64,000 nt of DNA, from assembly GCF_040954645.1 (NCBI RefSeq), contig NC_092807.1, positions 54,154,981 to 54,218,980 on the forward strand, written 5' to 3'. The notes below the pieces were generated by a model. That model saw nothing but the letters and a program-made list of their open reading frames with translations. It had not been told where the DNA came from and did no database searches. Position 1 is the first letter of the stretch. Each line of letters opens with the position of its first letter. Both the position numbers and the translations under genes were made by a program. Source of the DNA: Diabrotica undecimpunctata. Its lineage: Eukaryota; Arthropoda; Insecta; Coleoptera; Chrysomelidae. Positions 45,760 to 57,426 of the stretch are shown here, piece by piece.

Positions 45760-47575
45760 GAAAAGAAGGCAAATCTGCATACAGACACCTGTGACTCACA
45801 CTGGTAGTGTTGGGTTCCTAATACCCCAACGAAGCTGTGCCAGGACAAAATGCCCGAGTGATTTAGACTTTTGACACCTCGTCCCGTCAACACTCCAAGA
45901 CGGTCGGCATCCAACTAAAAACTTCTCCTCTGTCACACCAGACATCAATATGGAAGGGCCGGTTAAGCACACATTTCTCCTGATGCCCTACTAACACCTG
46001 ATTCCCATTCTTTCTTCGACACTTTCATCGAGGAAACCACAGCCACATGATCCACCACATTTCTCTGCTCTCGTTCTTTTGAAGACAGCAGCTTTCTGAT
46101 AAATTTGTGGATCCGTGTCCACCACCACTTATCCCATATCATGTTATCCACCATTTATTTCTCTCACGGAATCAAACATTCTGCAATTACACTCTCTTAC
46201 AAACTTCTCTCTTTCATCCGTCCAACGCTCACACTTCAGCATCGTGTGTGTCACAGTATCCAAGAGACCACAGCAAAGGCACTGATCGGACTGAGCCCTC
46301 CTAAATCTAAAAAGGTAGCTGCGGAAGCAGCCATAGCCTGTGGGCATTTGCGTCAGACAATAATCCAGCTGCCTATGCTCACAATATACCCTGCGTCAAA
46401 GGTTCGGGATTAGAGAATTAGTCTACTTCGCCACATCACCTGTTGCCTCCCACTCTTGCTGCCACTGAGCGATTGAAACTAATATCTCGGCCAGTCTTAT
46501 CTCATCCATTTCCCGCTCTCCAATGTTCCGCCTTCTATGACTATAAATCCTGGCCCTTTCACCTGCCAGCACATGTAAAGAAACACAACCAGTGATCACG
46601 CAGAGAGCGATAGCTGACACAGTCCTGTAGGCACATGCTATCCGCAGCAGACTAGCTCTGTCCACGAGTACCATGAGCCGCTTGTAAGTTGTAATTTCTA
46701 CCGCCTCACTCTAGACTGGAGGTGCGTAGAGGACGACAGACTACACAACACCGTGAAGCTCCCTTCTCCTTTCGGATTTAGGTCCACCGATATTAGGCAT
46801 ATAGAGGATATATTTTGAATAGTTCTGCGGGTCACCCCCTTCAAATATTCCCCCTAACTCCCACCCTGCTGGAGAGTAACTCCAGATACTTAAAGTACTT
46901 TTTGGGCGTTACTCTCGCTTCCGCGTACTCAAATTCAACCCTATCTCTCTTTCTAAGTACTACTGCCTCCGTCTTATCCCCCGCGAGAGAAAGATAATGC
47001 TTGCTCATCCAATCCTCAACGAGGACACTCGCACGCGTAATCCGAAGCAAGAGTTCCTTCCTGTTCCGTGCCGCCACCAGCATAGTAAGGTCGTCCGCGA
47101 ATACGAAGGGGGTCACACCTTCCCCATATTCGCAGTGTTAGACCTCATCATTTGCAGGTTCCACCACCACATCCACCACCACACCATTTTCCACCACAAT
47201 CTTCCTCTCGGAAAGATAATCATCGACCACATTCCTTAGATACCCAGGACAGTTTCTTGCTTCCAAAGAGCTCATTACGTGACCCCATTGCAATGTATTA
47301 AAAGCATTTCGGACGTCAAAGAGAATCAGGATGACCCATTGATGATTAGCCCAATTCCCCGTGCAGCCCGAAGCACATCGGCCACTGCACCCACTGTACT
47401 TTTACCCTGGCAGAAAGCATATTGCCTCCGAAACAGGCCTCCAGACATCACAGTCACCTTCTCGATACGTGCACGTAGCATTCTCTCATGCAACTTTTCG
47501 ATACAAGGAATAAGACAATTACGACGGTCTTTTCCTGCCTTGAATTTAGGTAGAAGCGCGAATCTCGAGATTTTC
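45760..47575 (-). pseudogene. R1-clade LINE relic (RT and C-terminal zinc region)
   Basis: Minus-strand fragments follow R1 order: RRQYAFCQGKSTVGAVADVL, LEARNCPGYLRNVVDDYLSE, TPFVFADDLTMLVAARN (active site FADD, about 47100), SLAGDKTEAVVLRKR, ITRASVLVEDWM, RIACAYRTVSAIALCVITG, then GYGCFRSYLFRF, CLCCGLLDTVTHTMLKC (zinc-type motif). It is GC-richer than its surroundings. Frameshifts and stops separate the pieces. The 5' half (gag, endonuclease) is absent. It is a different lineage from the intact element at 52141-58282. Confidence 0.8.
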
Positions 47576-49090
47576 TAGGGATTAGGTACCTAATTTTATG
47601 CAGGATGCAAAATTTACGCGCCAACAACTAAATTATGCACAAATAGTATAATTATATGCCAATTGGAACACTGCTGTATAGCCAATGTGTGGCTGGCATC
47701 AACAGCAACACCAGTATTGCCGCCAATCCCTTTGATGCGTACGCAAAAACCGACAGCCCACGCAAAACTCATAACGTTGGAGCAAGTCATAAAAACGTTG
47801 GCTCCAACATTGGCTCCAACACAGTTTTGTCGGTAAACACATTCGACAAACGCTGTTGGGGCCAACATTGGTCGCCCTGTGTGGAGCCACCGTAATTGGT
47901 AAACTATTCAGTTTACCAATCTATTGGCAAAAATGCCATTAAAATAAAGCCGTAAACCTTATAAGCTTGCTCCTAAAAATCTCGACCAATACATTTTTTA
48001 GAAAAGAACTTTAGTTTAAATCTTGTTACAACATAGTGCTTCTTAATTCTTAAAATTCATGTATATATAAATTAATTATGTTGTCAGTTTCGCGATTCTT
48101 ATTAAAAGTGACTCCTAATAATGTTTTTTTTAAACTAAGTAGACGATCTATGACAAAATTGTTTAGTGTAACAAAATACTATGCTCATATCTGTATCGTA
48201 ACGTAAATTATAAATATTGCATAGTTTTTGTAATTGAATAGATTGAAATAAATGGTGCATGTAAAAAAATATCCGTATCAAAGATTATTATTAATAGGCC
48301 TGGTATTAAAACATGTTCAAGTGTTCTTCATTTGGGATTGCTCAACTCTACTCTATAAAGGCTTATTGTGATCAACCATGTAATTGCACCAAATAATGAT
48401 AACCATATTAAAATTTATATTTTATATTTGAAGGGCACTAACTAAAACCAATTAAATGCAGTTTGTATAGTTCTGATATAATCCGCTTCAAAGGAAATTT
48501 AGGTTTATAAATTAAGGTTTAGGTTTATAATTTAATTATACGAGCTATTAAAGTAAAATATGTCTATTCGACAATTTTCTATAAATAATAAAAATATTAT
48601 GGTATATTTTTAGTGTTGATATATCCTATTTTTTATATAATTAAAAGAAATGTACTTGAACCGGGACTTTTACCGGGTCCGAGTTAAGAAATGTTAAAAT
48701 GTAACAGTGTAATTAAGATTTATTTAAAACAAGTGGTGTCATAAGGGAATATAGTCCAAAAGGCATAGCAGATTTTTATATTTGGCATCCTTAATTAATA
48801 ATCTAATGTCAACAACAGGTTTCAATTTAAACCTCTAAAAAATGGACGTCCACCTTGTGCTTCTTCCAATTTCTGAAAATCATATTTCCAAACTCCTCAC
48901 AAATTGATGAATTGCAACAAGACTAAGAAGAAAACCTTTGTTTAGATCAAAAAGGTAGTGATTCTGAAAACACATGTGATTTTTTTTATATTAGCGAAAA
49001 GAGATTGTTTAACGATGTATTAAGACTATATATTTTCGAAAATATATAGAATACTGTATAGAAATACACTTTATTGACAAAAAATGGACT
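47576..49090. other. Gene-free stretch with small inverted repeats
   Basis: 47590-47900 is moderately GC-rich with short internal repeats (GTTGG..CCAAC type) and is followed by ATTGGTAAACT / AGTTTACCAAT, an 11-bp inverted repeat at 47896-47921. The rest is AT-rich. It may be a non-autonomous element, unproven. Confidence 0.4.
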
Positions 49091-51788
49091 GTTACCATAT
49101 GGTAACGCTAGCCTAATATGTAATACAAACTGATTTGGTATGGAATATTTCATTAAATTTTATACATAGCCCAACGTCATATTTCAAACATTTTGTACGT
49201 ACATTAGATGAACACCCTTCCCCGGTACATCTTCTTATTTTCTTATTTTCATTGTGCACAAGTAAACGTCTACGACCATTATATCGTAGATCATCTGACA
49301 CTTTGTTAAATGTTACGCTGGAACGTGATATTTCTGGTTTTCCAACGGCTTTTGGAGGAGTCCCATATTGGGTGAGATATGCTTGTACTACTTGTCTCCT
49401 AAAATATAGTTGAGCTATAGGTTCCGTCTTCCTGTAAACATTCCATGCATTTACCATAGAAACATCTAACAACCATGTAAAGATTGGCCACCACCACTTT
49501 ATCAGTCTGACACTTATCCTATAGGTACCTTTAAAGATTCTCATATAACAAATCAGTACCTCCCTTAAATCGGTTATATTCAGTTATAATTGATGGACGA
49601 CTGATTTGAATAATTTTCTTTTCTGTCCTTGAAAATCTTTTCACCCTACTAGCTGGATTTATTCGATGGCATGTAGACGCCGCAGCAACTGCATTGTTAT
49701 CTACCCTTTTTTTTTGGTTTAATTAATGGCTTTGGATAACTTGATCCATTCAGCCACGATAATGTATTTGACTACTTGAATTTGTTAATGATGTATTGAC
49801 CTATTGCATTTGTTAACAAAATAGTACTTCTCATAGAGGTAGATTAAAAATATAATGTAAACGTCAGTAGCACAAGAATCAGTAGATTGATAAAAAACCA
49901 TACATTCATTCGTTTCATTCAGTGCTCTAACCAACTTAAAGGAAATATTTAGAACCAACAAGGGATTACATAATGTAGGAATACTTTTCACGCTAAGGTG
50001 CCTTTCATAGCGACTTTATTACAACACAAGACAGGCAACGGCTAGGAGGTAACTATATAACATAAGGATAGACAGAGGGAACAAAGCTAGATTTATACAT
50101 TCACATTACACATTCCATCCTAAATTTTATTTTTAGTCCTTTTTAAATATTCCCAAAAAATTTGGTTAAACCTAATATTAATATCTACCCATTTAACGAT
50201 AATTAGTCCATCATTCTTGTTTATTATTGAACTATAGCCACCTTTCACATTTTTTTTCAAAAGATCTTGCTTTTGGAGTAAGGAGTAGTATGTTTGTAGT
50301 TTTGAGCAAGATTTGGGTATGCGGTTTTCCCGAATTGTTCCTGTTCCATCGTATCCCAGTTGTTTTAAATACAATAAAATATTAAAACCCGTAAATAGGT
50401 TGTCAAAATAAAATGTGAATGGTAAAGTTTTGTAAGCTTTAGTGAATTCGTGTACCATATTTACCATTGAAGCTTTGTTTTTTCCAAATTCTGTTTCAAA
50501 TGTGGTGTTTTCTTTAGGATTTTTTCCTTGGTATAGATCAAAATTTACTAGATACCCCGATGAAGTATTCAGACGCCACATCTTGTAGCCGAACCTAATT
50601 GGATTTCCCCGAATAATCTGTTTACAGGGATGCTGCCCGAAATATTTTATCATGGATTCGTCATATTCCAAGTTTTGTTCTGGAATCCAGCTATCTAAAA
50701 AAATTTTTTTAACTTATCCCTGAACGGTCTCAATTTCCACATTTTATCAGACTTGTCTGGTTTGTTGTTATCTGCACAGTGCAGGTATCTTAGAATTTGA
50801 TGAAATCTAGCTCGGCGCCTAGCTTGACTTACCATTTTATTTCGCATGTCATCTTGACAGTCCCAGTAAAAGTCTTGACTAGATAATTCGACATAGTCCG
50901 ATAAAAAGAGAATAGCAAAACAACATTTCATTCAAGAACATTGCATGTTTATTTGATTCTTAACAATGAACTGAATCATATCGTCATCTAAAAATTTTTC
51001 AAAAACTACAATAGGTAATAAGCTTTTGAATCGTGCAATATTTTGTTTTGGAAATTGTCTTGCATGGGGAACTAAATCTCCATTTTTCAAGTTACTTTGG
51101 TTATGCCTGGTCGTTCTGGTATTTCGTACCTTTCATTACCTTCAAACTGCTTTTTTTTTGTATGAAATCGTACTTTAACCGAGGCTGTTAGCTGTTGTCT
51201 GTTAAGATTGTCAACATTGTTCTTCACCTGAGACATCATCCGTTAGAATATTTGATTCTGGAATCTCTATAAAAATATCTTGAATATTAATCTCATCATC
51301 ATAAACCATGTTCAAGGCCTCTTCTAACGTAAAACCTCGCCTGAAACAAATTGCAGTAAATTAACATATGCACCCATAACTGGCTAGCGTTACCATATGG
51401 TAACGCTCTACAAAATAGTGCTAATTATGAAGTTGGTAAATTTTAGCATAAAAATATTCTAATACAGATCAAAAGTGATCTATTAGCTATCATATATTAC
51501 CAATATTTTAATAATTCTATTTAAAATAAAATATTTCTAACACTTACTCTAGAAGGAAGTCCACTGGTTGAGAGTACATAGTTAGAGTTATACCACAAAC
51601 TTCAGCAGCATACTAATTAAACTAATGGTAATTTTATTTTGAAAAATTCAGTTAAACCACAGCTTGCACTAACATTCGACAGTAAATGACGCGACCGCTA
51701 TATTGAATTTTCAACGTCTCAACAATATGAACGTAAATAGAGACGGGCGTAACCGTTACCATATATGGTAACGCTAGCCGTTCATGGG
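49091..51788 (-). mobile_element. piggyBac-like element with palindromic repeats and TTAA right end
   Basis: Three palindromic motifs centred on GTTACCATATGGTAAC or a close variant lie at 49091-49106, 51386-51407 and 51754-51773, each beside GCTAGCC or its inverse. The right end reads ...TTCATGGG followed by TTAA (51789-51792), the piggyBac target. A matching TTAA left end was not found, so the left boundary is set at the leftmost palindrome. Confidence 0.65.
49113..51360 (-). pseudogene. piggyBac-like transposase (D-D-D residues present, frame broken)
   Basis: The minus strand begins with RGFTLEEALNMVYDDEIN (about 51340), continues with RRRARFHQILRYLHCADNNK and KLRPFRDKLKKFF (50931-50695), and then the catalytic region 50671-50120: DESMIKYFGQHPCKQ, RFGYKMWRLNTSSGY, FYFDNLFTGFNILLYLKQLG, GTGTIRENR, VKWVDINIRFN. 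These hold the three expected Asp residues (DES, FDN, WVD). The C-terminus at 49544-49113 has the Cys-rich motif RRCTGEGCSSNVRTKCLKYDVGLC. Stops between segments inactivate it. Confidence 0.85.
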
Positions 51789-51964
51789 TTAAAGACAAAG
51801 TAATCGAAACTGCAAAAGACTATACGACATCAAATACAAAGCGTTATCAAAAGGAATAAGAAGGGAATGTTGCAAAGACACAGATGATTATCTGAATTTC
51901 TTAAATACTTAGGCAAAATAAAAGAATATAGCTGTCGAAATGAACGAAGATATTTAATTTAAAT

Positions 51965-51978
51965 AGTTAAACTTCTTG
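51965..51978. repeat. Target-site duplication, left (LINE E)
   Basis: AGTTAAACTTCTTG, repeated exactly at 58899-58912. Confidence 0.9.
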
Positions 51979-52127
51979 TATTAAGCGAAAAAGTTATAGA
52001 ACTGAAACGAGAAGCTGCTACGTTTGGTCTATATACAAACGAAAGCAAAACAAAATATATGGAGTGCACACAATCGAATGAACATGAGAATCTGAAGTTA
52101 TACAACCATACCTACAAATATGCCTCT

Positions 52128-52140
52128 ACTTTTACCTACC
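52128..52140. repeat. Target-site duplication, left (LINE F)
   Basis: ACTTTTACCTACC, repeated exactly at 58283-58295. Confidence 0.92.
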
Positions 52141-52639
52141 TTTTTTTTTTTTTTTTTTGATGAGGGTGGAAATGTTCTAAACACCATACCATTGCTCGGC
52201 GTGTGTTGGATTCTTGGATTCAGGGCAGAGGAAAACATCTGAGCCCATTTCCCCCTATGTAGAGGAGGTCCTGCAAACGGATGCCTTTCTGTTGCCCTGC
52301 CTACCAACTAAAACCACCCATTCTTCGTCAAAACACCCCCGTACGTGTTCAGTTAGCGAACGAAACTTAGAGATGCCTTGCGCTGCCTGAATTAGTAATA
52401 AAGTTTTGTTGCTGGTTCTTAGCTAGAAGCGGTAAGGAACCAGAAGAAAAATGTATGTAAAATAGGCACACATGTAAATGGCCTTGCCGATGGTATTACC
52501 TAAGAGCGGTAAGGAACCAGGGGGAGAGTATATGGAATGTATAGGTATACAAGGTAACAATAAGGTGTAAGAATATTTGGTATTAGGTAATACTAGGTAA
52601 CAATAAGTAAGTATACATACGTATGCAATAAACAAGTGT

Positions 52640-52736
52640 ATTACACACATATACACACATACATACGTACATACACATACACACCTACGAACACACAAAT
52701 ACACATATACACATATTTACATACATATTCATACAA
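52640..52736. repeat. Degenerate (CA)n/(TACA)n tract in the LINE F 3' region
   Basis: Repeated ACACATACATAC-type units of irregular phase, inside the element's 3' untranslated part. Confidence 0.8.
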
Positions 52737-52779
52737 TGATAACTAGTTTTAAATGGAGGTGGATTGTCCCAGATCACTC

Positions 52780-55671
52780 TCATCCTGTCTCAGTTTTTTT
52801 CTCTATCATGGACTTTCTCTTCATAATTTTTGTTACTTGGTCTACAAGAAATTCAAAGTTCTCTCTGCTTTCCATAGCGACACGTATCAAGTTGTCAGAG
52901 GATATCTCTCCTAGCTTTGTTCGCATTATGTGTTGTTCCGACGCAAACACCTTGCACCTAAAGATACAATGCTCCGCATCGTCTTCTACTTTACATATGA
53001 CACAATTATCATCGCTGGTTTTTCGTATACGATACGTGTAAGACCTGAAAGATCCATGTCCGGTCAGGAACTGCATAAAATAAAAATTTACTCGTTTGAA
53101 CTTACATTTGTACCACTCTATCACATTGGGTATTAGTTTTTTGGTCCATTGTGCCTTGTCTATCTGTGCCTCCCATTCTGCTTGCCATTCTGTTAGTAAT
53201 TGTTCTCTAATGGCGGCTCTGACCTGAGGTAGGTGGCCGTCTCGAGAGTTATAAAGCATCTGCCGTTCTTTAGCTAGGAGGTGAATAGGGAGCGTGCCCG
53301 CTATTACCTGTAGGGCCATCGTTGAAGTGGTCCTATACGCACTTGTAACTTTTAATAGAGGCTTTCGCTGGGCTCTGGTTATCATGTCTCTGTACTTTTT
53401 GTAATTTAGTACGTCTGCCCAAATGGGGGTTCCATATAATATAGTTGACTGTACCACTTGCAGGTACATTCTTCGTTTTTGGCTGCTTGGGCCTCCTATA
53501 TTCGGCATGATTGTTTGTAGGGCTGCCGTTCTTTCTTCCGCCCTCTGGACTACATTTGTCAGGTGTTTTGTGAACCTTAGGCCTGTGTCGATGTATATGC
53601 CTAGGTATTTTGCACAATTTGTAGGGGTTATAATAGTACTACCAATTTGAAAAGTCATCTCGGGTCTTCGTCGTGGTCCTTTTAGTATGACCACTTGCGT
53701 TTTGCTTCCTGCTAGTTCGAGATCGTTTCTAGCCATCCAGCTGTTGACTTTTCTGCAGCATGTGTTGACTTTGTCTTCGATTTTCCAGTTCATGTCAGTC
53801 ATGACTAGTATCGCCAGGTCATCTGCGTATGCAATAGCTAGAGTATCTCTACCATAGTCTATTTCTAGTACCCCGTTATATAATATATTCCAGAGTGTCG
53901 GACCTAATACAGAACCTTGCGGTACGCCGGCTGTTAACTTCTGTTCTGTATTTTTTGCCACTGTAACGTATCTATTAGTAAGATACCTTTTAATGATATT
54001 GATGAGATATCCTGACACTCGTGCTGATTCCAGTTTTGTTATGATATGTGCCCAGTTGGCAGAGTTGAAGGCATTATTTACATCAAACATAACCAGTATA
54101 GCCCATCTTTTCTTTGTGTTTTTTACAGTATCGGTTAAACTTTTTACCGCGTCTATGGCTGATTTAGCTTTTCTAAATCCGTATTGTCTGTTGGAGATAG
54201 TCTCTCTTTCACTTAATTCATCTTCTAGGCGATTTTTGACAATATTTTCGTATAGTTTTCCCAGACAATCTAATAAACATATAGGCCTGTACGAATTGGC
54301 TTCGTCCGGGTTTTTACCGGGTTTATGTATTAGTGTAAGTTTAGCTAGTTTCAGCTGGTCTGGAAATTCTTGTCTTGTTAGCAGCTCATTAAGTGCTATT
54401 CTAGTAGCTTCTGGGCATTTATTCACTAGTATTTTTATCGCCTCTGGTGGCACACGGTCCGGTCCAGGGGATTTACCTATTTTGATGGAATTGGCGGCTC
54501 TGGTGAGTTCAGCCGCCGTTAATTCTTTGGGACAGTTCTCATCGTCTCTAATCAGGAAGTCGTTTATAGGCTTGTTAGGAAACAGGGTATTCGCTATTTC
54601 CCTTCTTTTGTCATCGCATAGGTTATATGGGGTCTCTGACCTCAGCGTCTTAGTGGCGATCCTGTATGCTTCGCCCCATTTATCGTTCTCCAATGCCTCG
54701 CACAAGTTCTGCCAGCATGTACGTTTAGCCCATTTGATCAATTTATTGAGTTCCTTTTTGGCGTTCTTATACTCCTCTTTAACTTGCTGCGTCCTATTTC
54801 TCTGTGCCGTACGCCTGGTTCTAAGACATTCTGTCCGCTTTTGGTGAATGTTTTTATTCCACCAGTATGGTATTGTGTATGTGACATGTTTGCTTTTGCT
54901 GCTCGCTTTGTGTGCTTTTATTATGTTGTCTCTAAAGTTATTAAAGTTGGTAGTTTCTTCTTGTAAGTTCCGTATCTGATTCCTGAATTTGTTCTTATCG
55001 AACTCGAGTAATTTCCTGCCGTGCCTGGTTGTGACCTTAATGCCGACTTCGTATGAGATGTACTTGTGAAACGTAAAGATGTTATCATCAAGCACATCCC
55101 ATCCCGAGATCTTCTTGGCGCAGTTGTTGGTTGCTAGTGTAATGTCTATGTGACTTCGCGACTCACCTCTTTCGAATGTGGGTTTACCATTGTTTAGCAC
55201 AGTCAGGTTTGCGGAGGAGATCCATTCGTTCCAAATTTCTCCTCTTTTGTCATTTTTTGGGGACCCCCAAAGAATAGATTTGGCGTTTATATCACCAGCA
55301 ATTATGTATGTTGTTTCTCCCTGTGACGCCTCAATGATTTTTTCAACCCGCTCAGCATATTGTGTCATGGTTATATTAGGTGAGATATAACAGGCTATGA
55401 TTGCTAGTTCGTTTATTTTTATCTTTAGAAATCCCTCTTTTTTGGTAATTTTGTTTATGCACACTTTGTTGTTTACCAAAAATACAGCAACGTCTGCTCT
55501 GTTATCGGAGATCCAACCAATTTTTTTTGAGATATTTTTATTCGGTTCTGGGACTATGATGATATCTGCGTCAATTTGCAGGGCTTTTGAGTAAATCAGG
55601 TCGTGTGCCACCTTTGCCCTTCCGATGTTCACCTGCAGTATTCTAAGTCCTTTTGTCTGGATCGAAGCCAT
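52780..55671 (-). CDS. LINE F ORF2: endonuclease-reverse transcriptase, 963 aa, intact
   Basis: This is an uninterrupted ORF. Residues 1-230 are the AP endonuclease (LRILQVNIGRAKVAHDL, VPEPNKN, IIAGDINAKSILWGS, SHIDITLA). The usual closing SDH motif reads TFH (FTFHKYI), so its Asp is not obvious. RT covers about 400-690: SPGPDRVPPEAIK, LTLIHKPGKNPDEANSYRP, RQYGFRKAKSAIDAV, VMFDVNNAFNSANW, GVPQGSVLGPTLWNILY, and IAYADDLAILV with the YADD active site near residue 615. A CCHC-like motif (CVICKVEDDAEHCIFRC) lies near 885-905. No RNase H. These features fit the R1 clade. It nicks target DNA and primes reverse transcription there. ATG is 55 bases past the ORF1 stop. Confidence 0.93.
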   Translation of the reverse strand: MASIQTKGLRILQVNIGRAKVAHDLIYSKALQIDADIIIVPEPNKNISKKIGWISDNRADVAVFLVNNKVCINKITKKEGFLKIKINELAIIACYISPNITMTQYAERVEKIIEASQGETTYIIAGDINAKSILWGSPKNDKRGEIWNEWISSANLTVLNNGKPTFERGESRSHIDITLATNNCAKKISGWDVLDDNIFTFHKYISYEVGIKVTTRHGRKLLEFDKNKFRNQIRNLQEETTNFNNFRDNIIKAHKASSKSKHVTYTIPYWWNKNIHQKRTECLRTRRTAQRNRTQQVKEEYKNAKKELNKLIKWAKRTCWQNLCEALENDKWGEAYRIATKTLRSETPYNLCDDKRREIANTLFPNKPINDFLIRDDENCPKELTAAELTRAANSIKIGKSPGPDRVPPEAIKILVNKCPEATRIALNELLTRQEFPDQLKLAKLTLIHKPGKNPDEANSYRPICLLDCLGKLYENIVKNRLEDELSERETISNRQYGFRKAKSAIDAVKSLTDTVKNTKKRWAILVMFDVNNAFNSANWAHIITKLESARVSGYLINIIKRYLTNRYVTVAKNTEQKLTAGVPQGSVLGPTLWNILYNGVLEIDYGRDTLAIAYADDLAILVMTDMNWKIEDKVNTCCRKVNSWMARNDLELAGSKTQVVILKGPRRRPEMTFQIGSTIITPTNCAKYLGIYIDTGLRFTKHLTNVVQRAEERTAALQTIMPNIGGPSSQKRRMYLQVVQSTILYGTPIWADVLNYKKYRDMITRAQRKPLLKVTSAYRTTSTMALQVIAGTLPIHLLAKERQMLYNSRDGHLPQVRAAIREQLLTEWQAEWEAQIDKAQWTKKLIPNVIEWYKCKFKRVNFYFMQFLTGHGSFRSYTYRIRKTSDDNCVICKVEDDAEHCIFRCKVFASEQHIMRTKLGEISSDNLIRVAMESRENFEFLVDQVTKIMKRKSMIEKKTETG

Positions 55672-55725
55672 TTTAAGTCGTTACAACTAGCTCTTCTAGG
55701 TCACTAGGATGAGAGTTATCGGGGA

Positions 55726-57426
55726 TCAACTGAGTATTTTTCGCAGAGTGTTGTCCGGAGATAGTCCAGACATCTGCGGTCCTTCAGTGTCGGGGACGGG
55801 ATTGTTGTTTTTGTTTTCCGCTATGTTGCTAGCCATTTCCACTACCTCGGCACACATACTCTCGAATTCCTCCATTAATGAGGGGAACTTAGCCTTACGA
55901 AAAACGTCGTCATCTATAGTATCGTCATCAGGATTTGGCGCAGATGTCGAAGGTATGTCATTTTTCGCCCGTGCGATGTCTGCAACTATCGGTTGGGGAA
56001 AGGGTGTCGATGGCGGTTTAGCGGGCACGCATTCTGTTAGTTCTTTTGCGCGCGTCTTGTCGGCTAGTCGCGCCCTTTGGAGAGCGCCACTAAATTCTCG
56101 GCACCGCGCGGTTCCAATGTGGTGCCCCTCTTTGCAGAGAACACACCACTCCTCATTTCTGCATGTGTCCTTCTCCTTACAGTCCTTCTTTCCGCACTTA
56201 AGACAGAGGCCAATACGGTCAGGACCGTGGCACTTTGAGATGTCATGTGTGTACGACCAGCACCGTTGACATCTCCTAACTACGTATCTTTTTTCGACCT
56301 CGCATCTAGCAAGGCCCACTTTAATGTGTCCTATCTCCAACACTCTTTTGGCTGCCTCGGCAGACAGAACAACCGTGGCTGCCAGCGTGTCCCCTCGCAT
56401 CTTTCTTAGACTTTTAATCAGGAAGTCCTTTTCCCACTTGCCTATCACTACAGACAGTGCATTTTGCAATGTCTCTGTGTTTGTATTCGCGGTCATACCT
56501 CTGACATGTATAACCGTGGACCTATCTTGTCCCAGTTGTCTTGCCTTGAAGCCGCTATCTTTGGACGCAATGGCAGTCTTTATTGCCTTGACGGCATCTG
56601 GGTCCTTATCTAGGGTGATAAGTAACTTACCATCCCTAGTACTCCGGAGGCTACGGATTCCCTGAATAGCATTTGTCTTGCCCACGGCATCCTGTACCCC
56701 CTCTAGGAGTTGGGTGTAGCTTGTGTCTTTTTTCGACACGATGAAGCCGTAGGTCGGCCTGTCCTTTCTTGTGGCAGTAGTATGTACTTGTACCATGTTG
56801 CTAGTCGCTTTAAAGATAACCTCTGCCATCTTCCTCAAATCTCCAACTGACATAAAGCTCACGTGGTGTAAGGCCACAGAGGCATTTGGGAAGGCCTCCT
56901 CTCTGACACGTTCTAGGATATGCCACATGTCTTCTTGCGTGCCAGCCGTTCTAATTTTTAAAATCTTCTGAGATTTGGTGTGTCTGTCTGCGCCCTTTCG
57001 TATTGTTGTTGTCTGTTCCAGCACTTCAAAATTCTCTTCAAGGCCAGCTAATTCAGGGAATTTATCCCTGTATAGCCGCTGGACGCTGTGGGTCATGGAT
57101 AGGTCCGTATTTTCCAGTATAACGACCTTCACATTACACTGGGACTCGACGGGGTTCCCTATTGTGATCTCTGTCTGCCTGTAAAGGCTCTCCGGCCAAT
57201 CGCGCTGGACGTTCCTCTGGAAGTCAGCATAAGTACTGACTCCTTCGAGGCTCGCCAGCCCAACGGGCCTTGAAGGACCATGCCAGGCATCCGTTTGCGT
57301 ACCAATCTCCGCTGTAGCGGCTTTTGGCAGTCTGTCTTTTTTCGTCTCAAGGTCGAGACATATATCTGTCTGTATGTCAGCTTCTATGTACATCTTATCC
57401 ACTCCGTGGAGCGTTCTTGTAGCCAT
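55726..57426 (-). CDS. LINE F ORF1: gag-like RNA-binding protein, main frame (566 aa)
   Basis: The ORF encodes a nucleic-acid-binding protein of R1 type. The first 380 residues have no familiar catalytic motif. Residues about 388-440 hold three zinc knuckles: CQRCWSYTHDISKC (CX2CX4HX4C), CLKCGKKDCKEKDTC (Cys in place of His) and CVLCKEGHHIGTARC. An acidic, Pro-rich tail follows. It packages element RNA in this family. The first ATG at 57426 is probably not the true start, because an upstream frame (57770-57384) continues the gag N-terminus and overlaps it. Confidence 0.85.
   Translation of the reverse strand: MATRTLHGVDKMYIEADIQTDICLDLETKKDRLPKAATAEIGTQTDAWHGPSRPVGLASLEGVSTYADFQRNVQRDWPESLYRQTEITIGNPVESQCNVKVVILENTDLSMTHSVQRLYRDKFPELAGLEENFEVLEQTTTIRKGADRHTKSQKILKIRTAGTQEDMWHILERVREEAFPNASVALHHVSFMSVGDLRKMAEVIFKATSNMVQVHTTATRKDRPTYGFIVSKKDTSYTQLLEGVQDAVGKTNAIQGIRSLRSTRDGKLLITLDKDPDAVKAIKTAIASKDSGFKARQLGQDRSTVIHVRGMTANTNTETLQNALSVVIGKWEKDFLIKSLRKMRGDTLAATVVLSAEAAKRVLEIGHIKVGLARCEVEKRYVVRRCQRCWSYTHDISKCHGPDRIGLCLKCGKKDCKEKDTCRNEEWCVLCKEGHHIGTARCREFSGALQRARLADKTRAKELTECVPAKPPSTPFPQPIVADIARAKNDIPSTSAPNPDDDTIDDDVFRKAKFPSLMEEFESMCAEVVEMASNIAENKNNNPVPDTEGPQMSGLSPDNTLRKILS

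Noticed and set aside
47614..47895. Overlapping frames on both strands with Gly/Ala/Asn-Val repeats
   Set aside because: They reflect short internal DNA repeats (GTTGG/CCAAC) with equal openness on both strands.
52640..52736. (CA)n-like tract as a sign of Waldo-type targeting into ACAY repeats
   Set aside because: The tract is inside the LINE F 3' region; the real target is ACTTTTACCTACC within another LINE.
53993..54847. 284-codon plus-strand open reading frame
   Set aside because: It is the antisense of the intact LINE ORF2 and has no motif of its own.
55709..56269. 186-codon plus-strand frame
   Set aside because: Antisense shadow of LINE F ORF1.
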